Source of the DNA: Spirochaeta thermophila DSM 6192
GTDB taxonomy: Bacteria > Spirochaetota > Spirochaetia > Winmispirales > Winmispiraceae
NCBI RefSeq assembly: GCF_000147075.1
Contig: NC_014484.1
Coordinates: 2,311,501 to 2,375,500, forward strand
Reading direction: 5' to 3'
Length of the DNA stretch: 64,000 nucleotides
Part shown: positions 1 through 9,070 of the stretch, one piece after another
How positions within the stretch are numbered: the stretch's first letter is position 1
How the letters are laid out: every line of letters begins with the position of its first letter
The notes under the pieces: generated by a model
Database searches by the model: none
Seen by the model: the letters and a program-made list of their open reading frames with translations, nothing else
Told to the model about the DNA's origin: nothing
Position numbers and translations under genes: made by a program

Positions 1-518
1 TCCACGTCGACGGGGCCCGGCTTCCCCAGGCCGCCGCGGCCCTGGGGCTCTCGCTTAGAGCACTCACCGCCGAGTGCGGCGTCGACATCCTTTCACTCGG
101 GGGAGCGAAGTGCGGTCTCATGTACGGAGAGGCGGTGCTCCTGTGGGTGGACACGAAGGAGATGCCCTTCCACCTCAAACAGACCATGCAGCTCGCCCCG
201 AAGATGCGCTTCATCGCCGCCCAGTTCCTCGCCCTCTACGAGGACGACCTGTGGCTCGGCCTGGCCCGTACCGCCAACACCAGGGCCCAGCACCTCGCAC
301 GGGAACTCGCAGCCCTCGGGATCACCATCGCCTACCCCGTGGAGACGAACGCCGTCTTCCCGCGGCTGCCCGCCCCGGTGGCACGGAGGCTCCTCGCTCA
401 CTACACCTTCTATCAGTGGGAAGACGATATCCACCGCCTCATGACCTCGTACGCGACCCGGGAGGAAGATATCGAGACATTCGTGAGAGAGCTTCGATCC
501 ATCCTCGAAGCCGTCTAG
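1..518 (+). CDS. Threonine aldolase, C-terminal part (cut by window edge)
   Basis: PLP-dependent aldolase that splits L-threonine or allo-threonine to glycine and acetaldehyde. The frame is open from base 3 to the TAG at 516-518, so about 171 C-terminal residues are present and the start lies upstream of the window. The opening residues HVDGAR and then SLGGAKCG match the family: the Asp contacts the PLP ring and the Lys of GGAK is the expected Schiff-base residue. The stop shares the tetramer CTAG with the convergent reductase gene. The family is clear; low-specificity versus allo-specific cannot be told from this part. Confidence 0.85.
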   Translation, partial: HVDGARLPQAAAALGLSLRALTAECGVDILSLGGAKCGLMYGEAVLLWVDTKEMPFHLKQTMQLAPKMRFIAAQFLALYEDDLWLGLARTANTRAQHLARELAALGITIAYPVETNAVFPRLPAPVARRLLAHYTFYQWEDDIHRLMTSYATREEDIETFVRELRSILEAV

Positions 519-847
519 GGACAACGCTCCGGCGGCCTGCGTTCGGGGATGCTCCCCGCCTCCCTCCCCTCCCGGGCCGCCTCCCTGGAGAAGAAGAGGC
601 CGCAGAAGCACTGGCCGTACTCGGCGATGTCCGCCTCGGCGTAGACGCACGGACAGACCACATCCCTGTCCTTCTCCCTGTCCTCCCAGCTCTCCCTGCA
701 GGGGCAGAGGTAGTAGCCGTGGCGGTCCCTCTGCCTCGCGAGCCCCTCCACCAGGAAGGAGACGAACCGCTCGTCGGGATTGATCGCCCACCCCCTCTTA
801 CGGGCCGCCCGCTCCACGAAACGCCGTGCCTCCTCAATTCCGCTCAT
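515..847 (-). CDS. Ferredoxin-thioredoxin reductase catalytic-subunit-like Fe-S protein
   Basis: A 110-residue protein with the cysteine signature of the FTR beta subunit: YYLCPCR, then CPC, then CFC, enough to ligate one 4Fe-4S cluster beside a redox-active disulfide. The third motif is CFC where plant and cyanobacterial enzymes have CHC, so the His near the cluster is replaced by Phe. The spacing between motifs also differs a little from the plant form. The start is set by an ATGA overlap with the upstream glutaredoxin gene (844-847), which implies translational coupling. It probably takes electrons from a ferredoxin and passes them to the glutaredoxin-like partner. The family is well supported; the partner is inferred. 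Confidence 0.8.
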   Translation of the reverse strand: MSGIEEARRFVERAARKRGWAINPDERFVSFLVEGLARQRDRHGYYLCPCRESWEDREKDRDVVCPCVYAEADIAEYGQCFCGLFFSREAAREGREAGSIPERRPPERCP

Positions 848-1146
848 AGGAGAAGATCCTCCCAATCGGCACGGATGAATCCCACCCTGAACTCCCTCCG
901 CCCCTCGGGCCACTCCACCACCAGGAAGGGGAACCCCACCCGGACCTCGAACTCGTTGGCGAGCGAGGCCTTCAGGGACAGACGCTCCTCCCTGGGGAGC
1001 AGGTCGACCTCCAGGTAGTCGAAGGGGATCTCGTGCTCCTTGAGGAACTCCACCGCCCTCCGGCAGAACCCGCAGGTGGAAAGTCCGTACACCGTCACCT
1101 TGTAGGGGACGTCCCGTCCCTCGAACCGAGTGAACTCGTAGGCCAT
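844..1146 (-). CDS. Glutaredoxin-like thiol-disulfide protein
   Basis: A 100-residue thioredoxin-fold protein. It starts with a beta strand (YKVTVYGLSTCGFC), and CGFC is the dithiol active site near residue 24, followed by a glutaredoxin-like helix and the GFPFLVV segment that supplies the cis-Pro region. It lies directly upstream of, and overlaps by ATGA, an FTR-type reductase gene. This suggests a ferredoxin-driven glutaredoxin system rather than a glutathione-dependent one. Its own promoter is not obvious in the 44 bp upstream. Confidence 0.82.
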   Translation of the reverse strand: MAYEFTRFEGRDVPYKVTVYGLSTCGFCRRAVEFLKEHEIPFDYLEVDLLPREERLSLKASLANEFEVRVGFPFLVVEWPEGRREFRVGFIRADWEDLLL

Positions 1147-1190
1147 GTGATCACCATAACAGAACCCCGCCCCCTCCGCAAGCGCAGACC

Positions 1191-1991
1191 TCAGCCTCCC
1201 TCGGCCATCGCCTGCTCGAGCAGGGCGTTGATCTCCTCGAGCCGCCTGGAGAGGTTCTCTATGGTCCGCTCGATCCTCATCTTCTCCTGCTGCAACCGTT
1301 CGAGCGGATCGGGAGGCGCCTTCTCCTTCCGGAGTTCGGTCTTCACCACGTGCGAGGGCACCCCCTTGAGCAGGGCATCCTCGGCTCTCTTCCGCTCCTC
1401 GGGCTTCGCAAAGGAGACCACGGTCTTCATGTTCTCGTAACCTATCTCAGGAGAGACGTCGTAGGAATAGGCCTTGATGAGGGTATGGGCCACGGTCCTC
1501 CCGAGTCCCAGGACCCGTTCCACATAGTCCTCGAACCGAGCCCCGTACTTCTCACAGAGGGACTCGGCACGAACCAGAAGACGACCGAGATCCTTCATGA
1601 GCTTCCCGTTGGCGCCGATATAGTCCCTCTTGATCGTCTCGGTGAGCTGCTGGAACTCCTCGTTGTGTTCGAAGATGTTCTGATAGATCCCCATCTCTTC
1701 CGCCCGTTCGAGCAGACCGTGGAAGAGGGTCCAGAACTCCTGGGTGTGCGCCCTGTTCGTGACCGGGAGCGGCGAGGTGGTGTAGTAGATGTGGTGGGCG
1801 AACTCGTGGATCGCGGTGTACATGAGATCGTTGTCGTTGGAGAAGTTGCGATTGTGGATGATGATCTCCCGCCTGTCGGGATAGTAGACCCCGTTGGCCT
1901 TCTTGCTCTGTTTGCCGGAGAAGATCACGGTAAAATCGATCACGTCGGGTTCCAACCTGAGGAGCTGCTGTTTCACCTGGTCCTGGTTCAT
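1191..1991 (-). CDS. Putative zinc metallopeptidase-like protein (HExxH), function unknown
   Basis: A 266-residue protein carrying AIHEFAHHIYY near residue 80, the HExxH zinc-binding motif of zincin metalloproteases, preceded by a DLMYT helix as in SprT/ImmA-like folds. The C-terminal 45 residues are a charged coiled coil. No signal peptide is seen, so it is likely cytoplasmic. I take the ATG at 1991 because a very good promoter (TTGCGC, 17-bp spacer, TATACT at 2001-2029) ends only 9 nt upstream. No Shine-Dalgarno is present, so the mRNA may be leaderless. The protein is not recognised beyond the motif; the substrate is unknown. Confidence 0.6.
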   Translation of the reverse strand: MNQDQVKQQLLRLEPDVIDFTVIFSGKQSKKANGVYYPDRREIIIHNRNFSNDNDLMYTAIHEFAHHIYYTTSPLPVTNRAHTQEFWTLFHGLLERAEEMGIYQNIFEHNEEFQQLTETIKRDYIGANGKLMKDLGRLLVRAESLCEKYGARFEDYVERVLGLGRTVAHTLIKAYSYDVSPEIGYENMKTVVSFAKPEERKRAEDALLKGVPSHVVKTELRKEKAPPDPLERLQQEKMRIERTIENLSRRLEEINALLEQAMAEGG

Positions 1992-2000
1992 AGGCCCATG

Positions 2001-2029
2001 AGTATAGGGGAAACCAGGATGAAGCGCAA
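2001..2029 (-). promoter_or_regulatory. Sigma70-type promoter of the zincin-like gene
   Basis: On the minus strand TTGCGC (2024-2029), a 17-bp spacer and TATACT (2001-2006). The ATG at 1991 follows 9 nt after the -10 box, leaving at most a leader of a few nucleotides. Confidence 0.65.
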
Positions 2030-2058
2030 GCCGAACCACCCGAGGTTCGTCCGTGAAC

Positions 2059-2087
2059 TTGCGCTGTCCGGGGAAATGGCGTACAAT
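2059..2087 (+). promoter_or_regulatory. Sigma70-type promoter of the first chemoreceptor gene
   Basis: TTGCGC (2059-2064), 17-bp spacer, TACAAT (2082-2087). It is followed by a 40-bp leader with a GGAGAGAGG ribosome-binding site before the ATG at 2128. Confidence 0.65.
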
Positions 2088-2127
2088 CAATCGTGGCCCG
2101 CAACTTCAGACGGAGAGAGGAACCGAT

Positions 2128-4049
2128 ATGAAACTGCGAACGCGACTCTACCTCATCCTCATTTTGGTGGGCGTGTTGCTCTCCTTCGTAGTGGGAGCAC
2201 TCGTCGTGCGGAACGCCGTGATCACCTCGCTCCAGGACCTCCAGAAGGCCGGGTTCAGGACCCTCAGCCAGGCCCAGACATTCATCTCCCGGAGCAAGGA
2301 TCTCGTGGCCTACGATACCGAACTCCATCAGAACGAGTATCTCCCCGCCATCCTCGATCTCTGGAAGCAAAGCATCCGGCAGACCGAGCAGGCGCTCCTC
2401 GCCCTCAGCACCCATCCCGCGAGACGCTTCCTCTCTCCCGACCTCCGAGAGGAGATCACCAAGATCTACACGCTCTGGAGCACCAATCAGGAACGTTTCA
2501 CCCTCACCGAGCAATACCTCCAGGACCTCATCGACCTCCCCGACATCCCCGAGACGTACAAACGGGGGATACTGCAGATACAGAACTATCTCTATACCAT
2601 CCCTGATCCACCAGGCATCGCCCTCCTCCGCATCACCCAGGCCTGGGACCAGGTGAAGATCACCATCAACACCGCGGAGGAATTCGTCGCCCAAAGGATC
2701 GGACGTCTCGTGGACGAAATCGAGAGGCAGGTGGAGGTGATCACCACGGTGTCGCAGTGGGTGCTCATCGGCCTCACCCTCCTCGTCATCGGCCTCACCG
2801 CCCTCCTCGTGGCCACCACCACCCGCTCCCTCGCCTCCCGCATCCTCCGCATCGAGACCGCCATGAACCGCATCCGCAACCGCGACCTCACCTCCCTCCA
2901 CGAACTCGCCGATAGATCCCTCACCGCCTCCAAAGACGAACTCGCCCACCTCGCCTCCCACATCTCCACCGTCCTCCAGACCATCCGCGACTTCCTCCTC
3001 TCGGTCCGCGAGGCCTCCCGCAACGTCGAGGAGCTCAAGGACCTCCTCGCAGGCGGCGCCGCCCAGTCCGCCAGCGCCCTCAACCAGATCACCCGCACCA
3101 TCGAGTCCATCCGCGACCTCGTCGCCCGCCTCGATGCCAACCTCGACGCCACCTCCTCCGCCATCTCCTCCATCGTCGACCGCATCCACTCCGTCGTCTC
3201 CCAGATCCAGACCCAGGCCCGCAACATCGCCGAAAGCTCCGCCGCCATCGAACAGATGAACGCCTCCGTCCAGCACGTCGCCTCCCTCGCAGAGGACCGC
3301 CGTGCCCGCACCGCCGACCTCCTCTCCGTCATCCACGACGGCGGAGAAAAGGTCAGCACCACCAACGAGGTCATCTCCTCCATCCACCGCGAAATCTCCG
3401 ACATCCAGGAGATCATCGAGATCATCGACACCGTCGCCGAGCAGACCAACCTCCTCTCCATGAACGCCGCCATCGAGAGCGCCCACGCCGGCGAGGCCGG
3501 CCGCGGCTTCGCCGTCGTCGCCGAGGAGATCCGCAAGCTCGCAGAGTCCACCGGCGAGCACGCCGACCGCATCAGCCAGTCCCTCTCCCGCATCACAGAC
3601 CGCATCCAGCAGGCCCTCCGTGCGAGCGATGAGAGCCACCACGCCTTCGAGAACATCCGCCGCGACGTCTCCCAGTTCGCCACCGCCCTCGACGAGATCG
3701 CCGCCAGCATGACCGAGCTCTCACGCGCGAGCTCCTCCATCCTCTCCGCCACCCAGACCATCAACGAGATCACCACCCGTGTACGGGAAGGAGCGGAGGA
3801 CATGATGCAGAGGGCAGGGGAGATCCGGGACGCTGCGGAGGGATCGCGGAACATCTCCCTCGAGGTGAGGAAGGGGGTGGAAGAGATCGAGCGCGGCACC
3901 AAGGAGATCCTCCAGGCCGTCACCGTCATAAGCGACCTCGCCCAGGAGGCCCGCTCCCGCATGACCGGCCTCCGCCACACCGTCGACACCTTCACCCTCG
4001 AGGAGTCCCAGGCCGATAGTACGTCCCCACATCCGGAGGTCGCCCACCC
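2128..4049 (+). repeat. Mosaic direct repeat, copy 1 (chemoreceptor gene)
   Basis: Aligned without gaps (offset 6943) to 9071-10992. Identical blocks: 2128-2244 (117 bp, no difference seen), 2719-3762 (1044 bp, about five differences) and 3883-4049 (about two differences). The sensor-coding part 2245-2718 and a short stretch 3763-3882 differ strongly. The equal lengths and near-perfect synonymous identity indicate recent duplication or gene conversion. Confidence 0.9.
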
Positions 4050-4074
4050 CGCGGAAGCAGCCATCCCTTCCTAG
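2128..4074 (+). CDS. Methyl-accepting chemotaxis protein (chemoreceptor 1)
   Basis: Transmembrane chemoreceptor of 648 residues. TM1 is about residues 8-30, an extracytoplasmic sensor about 31-200, TM2 about 206-232 ([17 protein letters not shown]), then a HAMP segment and a long coiled-coil signalling domain. The CheA/CheW-contact hairpin [19 protein letters not shown] is close to the usual TNLLALNAAIEAARAGE. It signals through CheA to the flagellar motor; the ligand is unknown. No C-terminal CheR-tethering pentapeptide is seen. The start at ATG 2128 has a good ribosome-binding site. Codons 1-39 and most of the cytoplasmic part are nearly nucleotide-identical to the gene at 9071, while the sensor is unrelated in sequence. 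The stop shares CTAG with the convergent AraC-type gene. Confidence 0.92.
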   Translation: MKLRTRLYLILILVGVLLSFVVGALVVRNAVITSLQDLQKAGFRTLSQAQTFISRSKDLVAYDTELHQNEYLPAILDLWKQSIRQTEQALLALSTHPARRFLSPDLREEITKIYTLWSTNQERFTLTEQYLQDLIDLPDIPETYKRGILQIQNYLYTIPDPPGIALLRITQAWDQVKITINTAEEFVAQRIGRLVDEIERQVEVITTVSQWVLIGLTLLVIGLTALLVATTTRSLASRILRIETAMNRIRNRDLTSLHELADRSLTASKDELAHLASHISTVLQTIRDFLLSVREASRNVEELKDLLAGGAAQSASALNQITRTIESIRDLVARLDANLDATSSAISSIVDRIHSVVSQIQTQARNIAESSAAIEQMNASVQHVASLAEDRRARTADLLSVIHDGGEKVSTTNEVISSIHREISDIQEIIEIIDTVAEQTNLLSMNAAIESAHAGEAGRGFAVVAEEIRKLAESTGEHADRISQSLSRITDRIQQALRASDESHHAFENIRRDVSQFATALDEIAASMTELSRASSSILSATQTINEITTRVREGAEDMMQRAGEIRDAAEGSRNISLEVRKGVEEIERGTKEILQAVTVISDLAQEARSRMTGLRHTVDTFTLEESQADSTSPHPEVAHPAEAAIPS

Positions 4075-5996
4075 GTGGAGGAGGGGGTGGCACGCCTCCT
4101 GTAGGCGGTGGGAGACACTCCCTCGTAGCGCTTGAAGACATAGCTGAAATAGTTGGAACTCTTGAATCCCACCCTGAAGGCGACCTCGGTGACGTTCAAC
4201 CTCCCCTCCCGGAGGAGCTCCTTCGCCCTTTCCACGCGGACGGAGGTGATGTACTCGCCGAACGTGCGACCCGTCTCCCGCTTGAAGAGATGGAGGAAGT
4301 AGGAGGGACTGATATTGAGGGACCGGGCCACCTCCTTGTAATCGATATCCCTGTCGAACCTCGCCTCCACGTAGCTCCTCGCCCGATCCACGAGGGAACT
4401 GGACTTCTGCCGGTAGTGATCGCTCACCCAGGATCCGATGGTCCTCACGAGCTCAAGCCCCGTACGGCACATCGAGTCGATATCCTCCGCCCGTTGCAAC
4501 TCGACACCCCATGAGAGCAGGTGTCCATAGATCCGGGCCTTGATGCGGGAAGACAGCACGGGTATCCCCGCCACGCTCCCCACGAGCTCGTACAGGGCGG
4601 CCCTGATCCACTCCGGATTGTCGAGCGACCATCTCCGTACCGCGGTGAAATAGTTTCCAAAGGCCTCCTCGAGGCTCCCCAGGTGCCCCAGCTTGATGCT
4701 GCTCACGAGCGACTCCTTCTCACTCGCCGGGAACGCCTCTCCATCTCCTGGATCGACCAGGTTCTCGTACTCGATCACCCCCTCCAGGTGGTGGACTTCG
4801 CCGTACTGCTGTGCATAGACCGCCTCCTGGAACGATGTCGCAATCCGGCACACCGACTCCTTCGGCCGCCCCACCCCGATCACCAGATGGACACCCTCGC
4901 GCGATGAGGTCCTGTAAAACCCCTCCAGGGCCTCCCTCAGGAGGGCCGTCTTCCCCTCTCCTGTCTTCACGAGGATCGCGTTCCGGTGATTCCCTACATG
5001 CAGTACGAGGACCTCGTCTTCGAGGAAATACCTCCTCAACTCCCGCTCGAGACGGGAAGAGATCCGATCCCCCTTCTCCAGATCCCCTCCCCCTCGGAGT
5101 GAAGACACATCCGAGACATGAACGCGCATCACCACCGCGGTATTGAGCTCAGCGCTCGCGGAGAGCAGTCTCAGGAACTGGGGGAGATCCTTCGATTCGG
5201 ATTCCCCCACGAGTATGCGGGAGGTAATCTCCCTCTCGATGAGGGGAACCACCTTCTCTCTGAGGAAATTCGTCTCCTGTACGTCGTACCCCACCGCTGC
5301 CACGAAGAAGATCACCACCAGGAAGGACGCCGTGTAGTAGAGCCACCACTGGGCGAGACACGAACCGATGATGAACGAAAGGGCGAAGACCGCGAGCCCC
5401 ATGTTGATCATCAAGTTCTTCTTCAGGTAGGCCCCACCCTCACCTGATCTCCAGAGATTACGAAGTCCCAGGAACGACACATAGAGGAGAAGGGCCCCTA
5501 TGCTGATCTGGGCATAGAGGGCGAACTCCCTCCCGTAATAGGGAGCTGCCCCAAAAGGGGTCGCGTTCTCATACCCCCGTACTCCCACGACCTCGAAAAG
5601 CACGACGCTGTCGCGTGTGCCCAGAGTGTTGAACACCACGTAGAGGACACTCAAGGAGACACACAGGAGGGCGAGCTCCACCATCAGGACGCTTCTCCTC
5701 CGCCACAAGAAGTTCGACATGAAGATCACGAGGGGGGCGATGATCCCTCCCAGGAGGAAGACCCGGAGGTTCACGATGATCAAGGGGAGAGGATAGGGAC
5801 CGAGGAGCACCTGGAGCGGTCTACCCAGGAGAAAGGCGGTGAAGGAGAACAGGAAGACCCTCAGGAACTTCAAGGACGCCGGGTGATGGACATTCGAAAG
5901 AAGGAAGTAGACGAGACACACCGTGAACACGAGGGAGCTCATCACCGGGATGGCGACATTGGAGACGAAGAGCGCAGCATCCTTCACCATCATCAT
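4071..5996 (-). CDS. Membrane-tethered AraC-family transcriptional regulator
   Basis: 641 residues. The N-terminal 250 or so contain about seven hydrophobic segments. A middle region ([10 protein letters not shown] through [14 protein letters not shown]) resembles the degenerate GGDEF-like domain of PucR/CdaR/YesN-type regulators. The C-terminal 100 residues hold two AraC helix-turn-helices ([20 protein letters not shown] and [20 protein letters not shown]). It probably senses at the membrane and controls the adjacent dctPQM genes. A longer reading frame to 6059 would run back into the dctM terminator hairpin. I therefore take one of the ATGs at 5990-5996, preceded by GGGGGAAGG. It lies between TRAP genes and chemoreceptor 1 on the TRAP strand. 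Confidence 0.82.
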   Translation of the reverse strand: MMMVKDAALFVSNVAIPVMSSLVFTVCLVYFLLSNVHHPASLKFLRVFLFSFTAFLLGRPLQVLLGPYPLPLIIVNLRVFLLGGIIAPLVIFMSNFLWRRRSVLMVELALLCVSLSVLYVVFNTLGTRDSVVLFEVVGVRGYENATPFGAAPYYGREFALYAQISIGALLLYVSFLGLRNLWRSGEGGAYLKKNLMINMGLAVFALSFIIGSCLAQWWLYYTASFLVVIFFVAAVGYDVQETNFLREKVVPLIEREITSRILVGESESKDLPQFLRLLSASAELNTAVVMRVHVSDVSSLRGGGDLEKGDRISSRLERELRRYFLEDEVLVLHVGNHRNAILVKTGEGKTALLREALEGFYRTSSREGVHLVIGVGRPKESVCRIATSFQEAVYAQQYGEVHHLEGVIEYENLVDPGDGEAFPASEKESLVSSIKLGHLGSLEEAFGNYFTAVRRWSLDNPEWIRAALYELVGSVAGIPVLSSRIKARIYGHLLSWGVELQRAEDIDSMCRTGLELVRTIGSWVSDHYRQKSSSLVDRARSYVEARFDRDIDYKEVARSLNISPSYFLHLFKRETGRTFGEYITSVRVERAKELLREGRLNVTEVAFRVGFKSSNYFSYVFKRYEGVSPTAYRRRATPSST

Positions 5997-6024
5997 AGTA
6001 TCCCAGACCTTCCCCCCTGGCAAG

Positions 6025-6056
6025 AAAAAATCCCTCCGGCGGATCCGCCGGAGGGA
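6025..6056 (-). terminator. Intrinsic terminator after dctM
   Basis: A perfect 26-bp palindrome at 6031-6056 (arms TCCCTCCGGCGGA and its complement), followed on the minus strand by six T (6025-6030), 8 bp past the dctM stop. It separates the TRAP operon from the downstream AraC-type gene, so the regulator is read either by readthrough or from a promoter I cannot see. Confidence 0.9.
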
Positions 6057-6063
6057 CACCCAC

Positions 6064-7347
6064 CTACTGTCCGAAGATGAGATTCGGCAGGAACAATACG
6101 ATGGAAGGGAAGAAGGTGAGAAGGAGGAGCTCCAGTATCACCGCAACCACGAAAGGTATGGAATCCTTGATGTAGTCTTCGGTGGGCACGTCGAGGATGG
6201 CGCACACCGTGTAGAGGACCACGCCCACGGGGGGAGTCATACTCCCCAAGGTAACCATGGTCATCATGAGAATACCGAAGTGCACGGGATCCACTCCCAC
6301 CGACTTCATGATGGGGAGGAAGATGGGGGTGAGGAGCAGGGTATTCACCGTGGGCTCCATGAACATCCCCGCCACCAGGAGGAATCCGAGGACGATGAGG
6401 AGCAGGAACGTGGGGTTCGAGGTGACCCCGGTGAGGAAGAGGGCGATGCTCTGCGGTATGCGGGTCACGGTGATCACATATCCCAGGATACCCGCACACA
6501 TGATGATGAGCATGATGACCCCGGTATCGATCGCGGTCTGTCTGAGCGCCTCGAGGAATTTCGTCCAGGAAAGTTCCTTGTAGACGAACCTCCCCACGAG
6601 AAAGGCATAGACCACGGCAAAGGCCCCTGCCTCCGAGGGGGTGAAGATCCCGAAACGGATCCCCACGATGAGGAGCAGGGGAAAGATGAGGGCATAGATG
6701 TTCTCCCAGGTGCTCCGGACCACCTCACCGAAGGAGGGAGGATGGGGCCGCTCGGGCTGATACCCCCGCCGCCTCGCCACGATCGAGGCCGTCACCATCA
6801 TGAAAAGCGCCATGAGGATACCGGGGACGATCCCTGCCGCGAACAACCTTCCGATGGAAACCTCCCCTATGTAGCCGAAGAGAATGAGTCCGATCCCCGG
6901 CGGGATGGTGGCCACGATGAGCGAACTGAGCCCGATCACCGCTGCGCTGTATCCCTTCGCATAGCCCTTATCCAGCATGGTGGGGCCGAGAATACGGGCC
7001 TCCATCGCGGCATCCGAGGCCGCGGCGCCGGAGATCCCTCCCATGAGCGTACTCAACACGATGCTCACATGGGCGAGTCCCCCCCTGAGGTGCCCGGCGA
7101 GTACAGAGGCATACCGCATGAGACGGTCGGTGATCCCGCTCACGTTCATGAGGTTCCCGGCGAGCACGAAGAAGGGCACGGCGAGCAAGGGGAAGGATTG
7201 GGTACTGCTCATCATCTTCGTGATGGGCACCGTGAGGGGCAGATCCGGGTTGCCGATGAAGAAGAGGATCCCGGCGACCCCGATCGAGAATGCGAGGGGC
7301 ACCCCCAGGAGGAGGAGAACCAGAAAGACGATGCCTACCACTATCAT
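6064..7347 (-). CDS. dctM: TRAP transporter large permease subunit DctM
   Basis: 427-residue, highly hydrophobic protein with about 11-12 membrane segments, typical DctM length, carrying family motifs such as GGISGAAASDAAMEARILGP and TPPVGVVLYTVCAI. It is the Na+- or H+-driven translocation subunit of a tripartite periplasmic transporter. The start at 7347 is fixed by an ATGA overlap with dctQ. A strong terminator follows. The substrate is likely an organic acid or sugar acid but cannot be read from the sequence. Confidence 0.95.
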   Translation of the reverse strand: MIVVGIVFLVLLLLGVPLAFSIGVAGILFFIGNPDLPLTVPITKMMSSTQSFPLLAVPFFVLAGNLMNVSGITDRLMRYASVLAGHLRGGLAHVSIVLSTLMGGISGAAASDAAMEARILGPTMLDKGYAKGYSAAVIGLSSLIVATIPPGIGLILFGYIGEVSIGRLFAAGIVPGILMALFMMVTASIVARRRGYQPERPHPPSFGEVVRSTWENIYALIFPLLLIVGIRFGIFTPSEAGAFAVVYAFLVGRFVYKELSWTKFLEALRQTAIDTGVIMLIIMCAGILGYVITVTRIPQSIALFLTGVTSNPTFLLLIVLGFLLVAGMFMEPTVNTLLLTPIFLPIMKSVGVDPVHFGILMMTMVTLGSMTPPVGVVLYTVCAILDVPTEDYIKDSIPFVVAVILELLLLTFFPSIVLFLPNLIFGQ

Positions 7348-7811
7348 TGCACCACCTCTCTTCCCGTGAGCAATTGCTTCACCAGTGTCCGGATCATGAG
7401 TCCGCACCCCACCGGGGCACTGAGCGTGGCCCAGGAGAAACTGATCTCGAGACCGCTGAACTGGCGGTCGAAGTTTATTATGGAGAGATAGAGGCCGTAC
7501 GCCCCTGCAAGACCGAGAAACGCGAGCGCGAGTATCCGCGAACCTGCGACGATCCCCTTCTGCACCGCGGGGGGGAACCTCCTCATGAGGATATCCATCC
7601 CTATGTGACGGCCATGCTGCAGCGCCAGATCGGCCCCCAGGAAGCTCACCCAGGCGAAGAGGAGCTGGGCGATATCCACCGACCATACGATGGGATACCC
7701 CACACTCCTCAAGACCGCAGCGAAGAAGACGCAGACCACGATCACCACGAGGAAGATCTGCACGATCAGCACCTCCGCTCCCGTGATATACCTGTCGATC
7801 GATCCCTTCAT
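7344..7811 (-). CDS. dctQ: TRAP transporter small permease subunit DctQ
   Basis: 155-residue protein with four predicted membrane helices and the DctQ core VWSVDIAQLLFAWVSFLGAD. It forms the membrane complex with DctM. The start ATG at 7811 has GGAGGA four bases upstream; a TTG six codons earlier is less likely. The 82-bp gap to dctP holds a stable hairpin, and the gene overlaps dctM by ATGA. Confidence 0.93.
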   Translation of the reverse strand: MKGSIDRYITGAEVLIVQIFLVVIVVCVFFAAVLRSVGYPIVWSVDIAQLLFAWVSFLGADLALQHGRHIGMDILMRRFPPAVQKGIVAGSRILALAFLGLAGAYGLYLSIINFDRQFSGLEISFSWATLSAPVGCGLMIRTLVKQLLTGREVVQ

Positions 7812-7842
7812 CCATTCCTCCACACACAAAGATGCGAAAACG

Positions 7843-7868
7843 GGGAGAAACCCCGAAGGGTTCCTCCC
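7843..7868 (-). promoter_or_regulatory. Intercistronic hairpin with cUUCGg loop between dctP and dctQ
   Basis: On the transcribed strand, GGGAGGAACCC and GGGTTTCTCCC pair over 11 bp (one G-U) around a C(UUCG)G tetraloop. There is no U-run, so it is probably an mRNA-stabilising or processing structure. Such a structure would allow the binding protein to be made in excess over the permease. Confidence 0.6.
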
Positions 7869-7893
7869 GTGGTGGTGTTCACCATCAATAAGT

Positions 7894-8886
7894 TCAGCGC
7901 TTGCCGAGCACCTTCATCACCTCTTCCCGGAGCGCCCGGTAGCCTTCGATCTTGTCGTAGACCGCCTCGCAGGCTTGCTTGAAGGGTGTGATGTCCACTT
8001 CCAGTATCTCCACCCCCTGGGACTTCAGGAAGGATTCGTTCTCCTTGAGCCCCTCCATGGTGAGCTGTGAGGCATAGTCACCCGCTTTGAGCGCCTCCTC
8101 GAGAAGGATCCGCCGATACGCCTCGGGCAGTCCCTTGAACCACGATTCGCTGCACACGAGCCCGGTGATGAGCTGGAAGTGGCCTGTCTTGGTGATGTAC
8201 TTTATCACCTCGTGGAGCCTCGCCCCCACCACGGCGGGAAACTGGGCCTCGGCCCCGTCGATCACCTTCTGCTGTATGGCCGGGTATACCTCAGACCACG
8301 CGAGCGCCACGGGACTGGCCCCCATGGCCTTTATGCTCTCCTGGAAGACCGTGGCACCGGGCGTACGGATCCTCAACCCTTTGAGATCCTGTGGGACTTT
8401 CACCGGCTTGTTGGTGAGGAAATGCCTCGCACCCTGGTACCAGTTGAAGGAGAGGATCCGGTAACCGTGTCCGGCGAGTTCCTCGGCCCACGTCGAGAAG
8501 AGGGACGAGGTCACGAGCTTCCTCGCCTCCTGGAAGTCGTCCACGATGTAGGGCGCCCCGAGGATCCCAATCGCGGGGACCGACTCCGCAAGCCGGGCCG
8601 GATCCGTGATCACCGCGACATTCGCGCCGGCCTTCACCTGTTCCATCATGTCCCTGGTGTCTCCCAGCTGGGAATTGGGATACACCTCCACCTTCACCCT
8701 TCCCTCGGTTCGGGCCTCCACGTTCTTCTTGAATTCCACCGCTCCCTTGTACATGGGATCGCTCTCGGTCACCACCATACCCACCATCAGTTTGTAGGTC
8801 TTCGTCTCCTCCGGGGCCCCCGATCCCCAGAGGGACATCCCGGCGAGCGACACCATGAGCACGAAACAGGCCATACGTCTCGTCAT
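7894..8886 (-). CDS. dctP: TRAP transporter solute-binding protein DctP
   Basis: 330-residue periplasmic binding protein. Residues 1-20 form a signal peptide (MTRRMACFVLMVSLAGMSLW). The DctP fold follows: ESDPMYKGAVEFKKNVE, the conserved LKGLRIRTPGATVFQE segment containing the substrate-carboxylate-binding Arg, and VIDGAEAQ. The start at 8886 has GGAGGT five bases upstream. It delivers ligand to DctQM. The tandem association with two chemoreceptor genes suggests the same solutes may be attractants, which is inference. Confidence 0.93.
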   Translation of the reverse strand: MTRRMACFVLMVSLAGMSLWGSGAPEETKTYKLMVGMVVTESDPMYKGAVEFKKNVEARTEGRVKVEVYPNSQLGDTRDMMEQVKAGANVAVITDPARLAESVPAIGILGAPYIVDDFQEARKLVTSSLFSTWAEELAGHGYRILSFNWYQGARHFLTNKPVKVPQDLKGLRIRTPGATVFQESIKAMGASPVALAWSEVYPAIQQKVIDGAEAQFPAVVGARLHEVIKYITKTGHFQLITGLVCSESWFKGLPEAYRRILLEEALKAGDYASQLTMEGLKENESFLKSQGVEILEVDITPFKQACEAVYDKIEGYRALREEVMKVLGKR

Positions 8887-9012
8887 ACGACACCTCCGTT
8901 GAGTAGATTTGTCCGAGATCCAGTGAATCCTGCTTTCGGCCATCCCGCATTCAAAATCTTATGAATTTCGTTCGTTCTACTGCTTTCTGCCGGTTCTCAC
9001 GTCATCCCGATG

Positions 9013-9041
9013 TTGCAACATGGGCGAAAACATTTTACAAT
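9013..9041 (+). promoter_or_regulatory. Sigma70-type promoter of the second chemoreceptor gene
   Basis: TTGCAA (9013-9018), 17-bp spacer, TACAAT (9036-9041), then AAGGAG upstream of the ATG at 9071. The sequence upstream of the ATG is not shared with chemoreceptor 1, so the duplication stops at the start codon. Confidence 0.7.
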
Positions 9042-9070
9042 CACTTTCATCAAGGAGTTGAACAGTTAAA

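Noticed and set aside
1552-3642. Very long antisense open frames over both chemoreceptor genes (up to 696 codons, also 9050-10585, 2592-4064 and 9541-10938)
   Set aside because: They arise from the strong C-ending codon bias of the chemoreceptor genes. Their products are low-complexity (Gly/Asp/Val or Ser/Met/Arg rich), with no ribosome-binding sites.
5923-7491. 522-codon plus-strand frame across dctM
   Set aside because: Antisense to dctM, acidic/His-rich composition, crosses a terminator.
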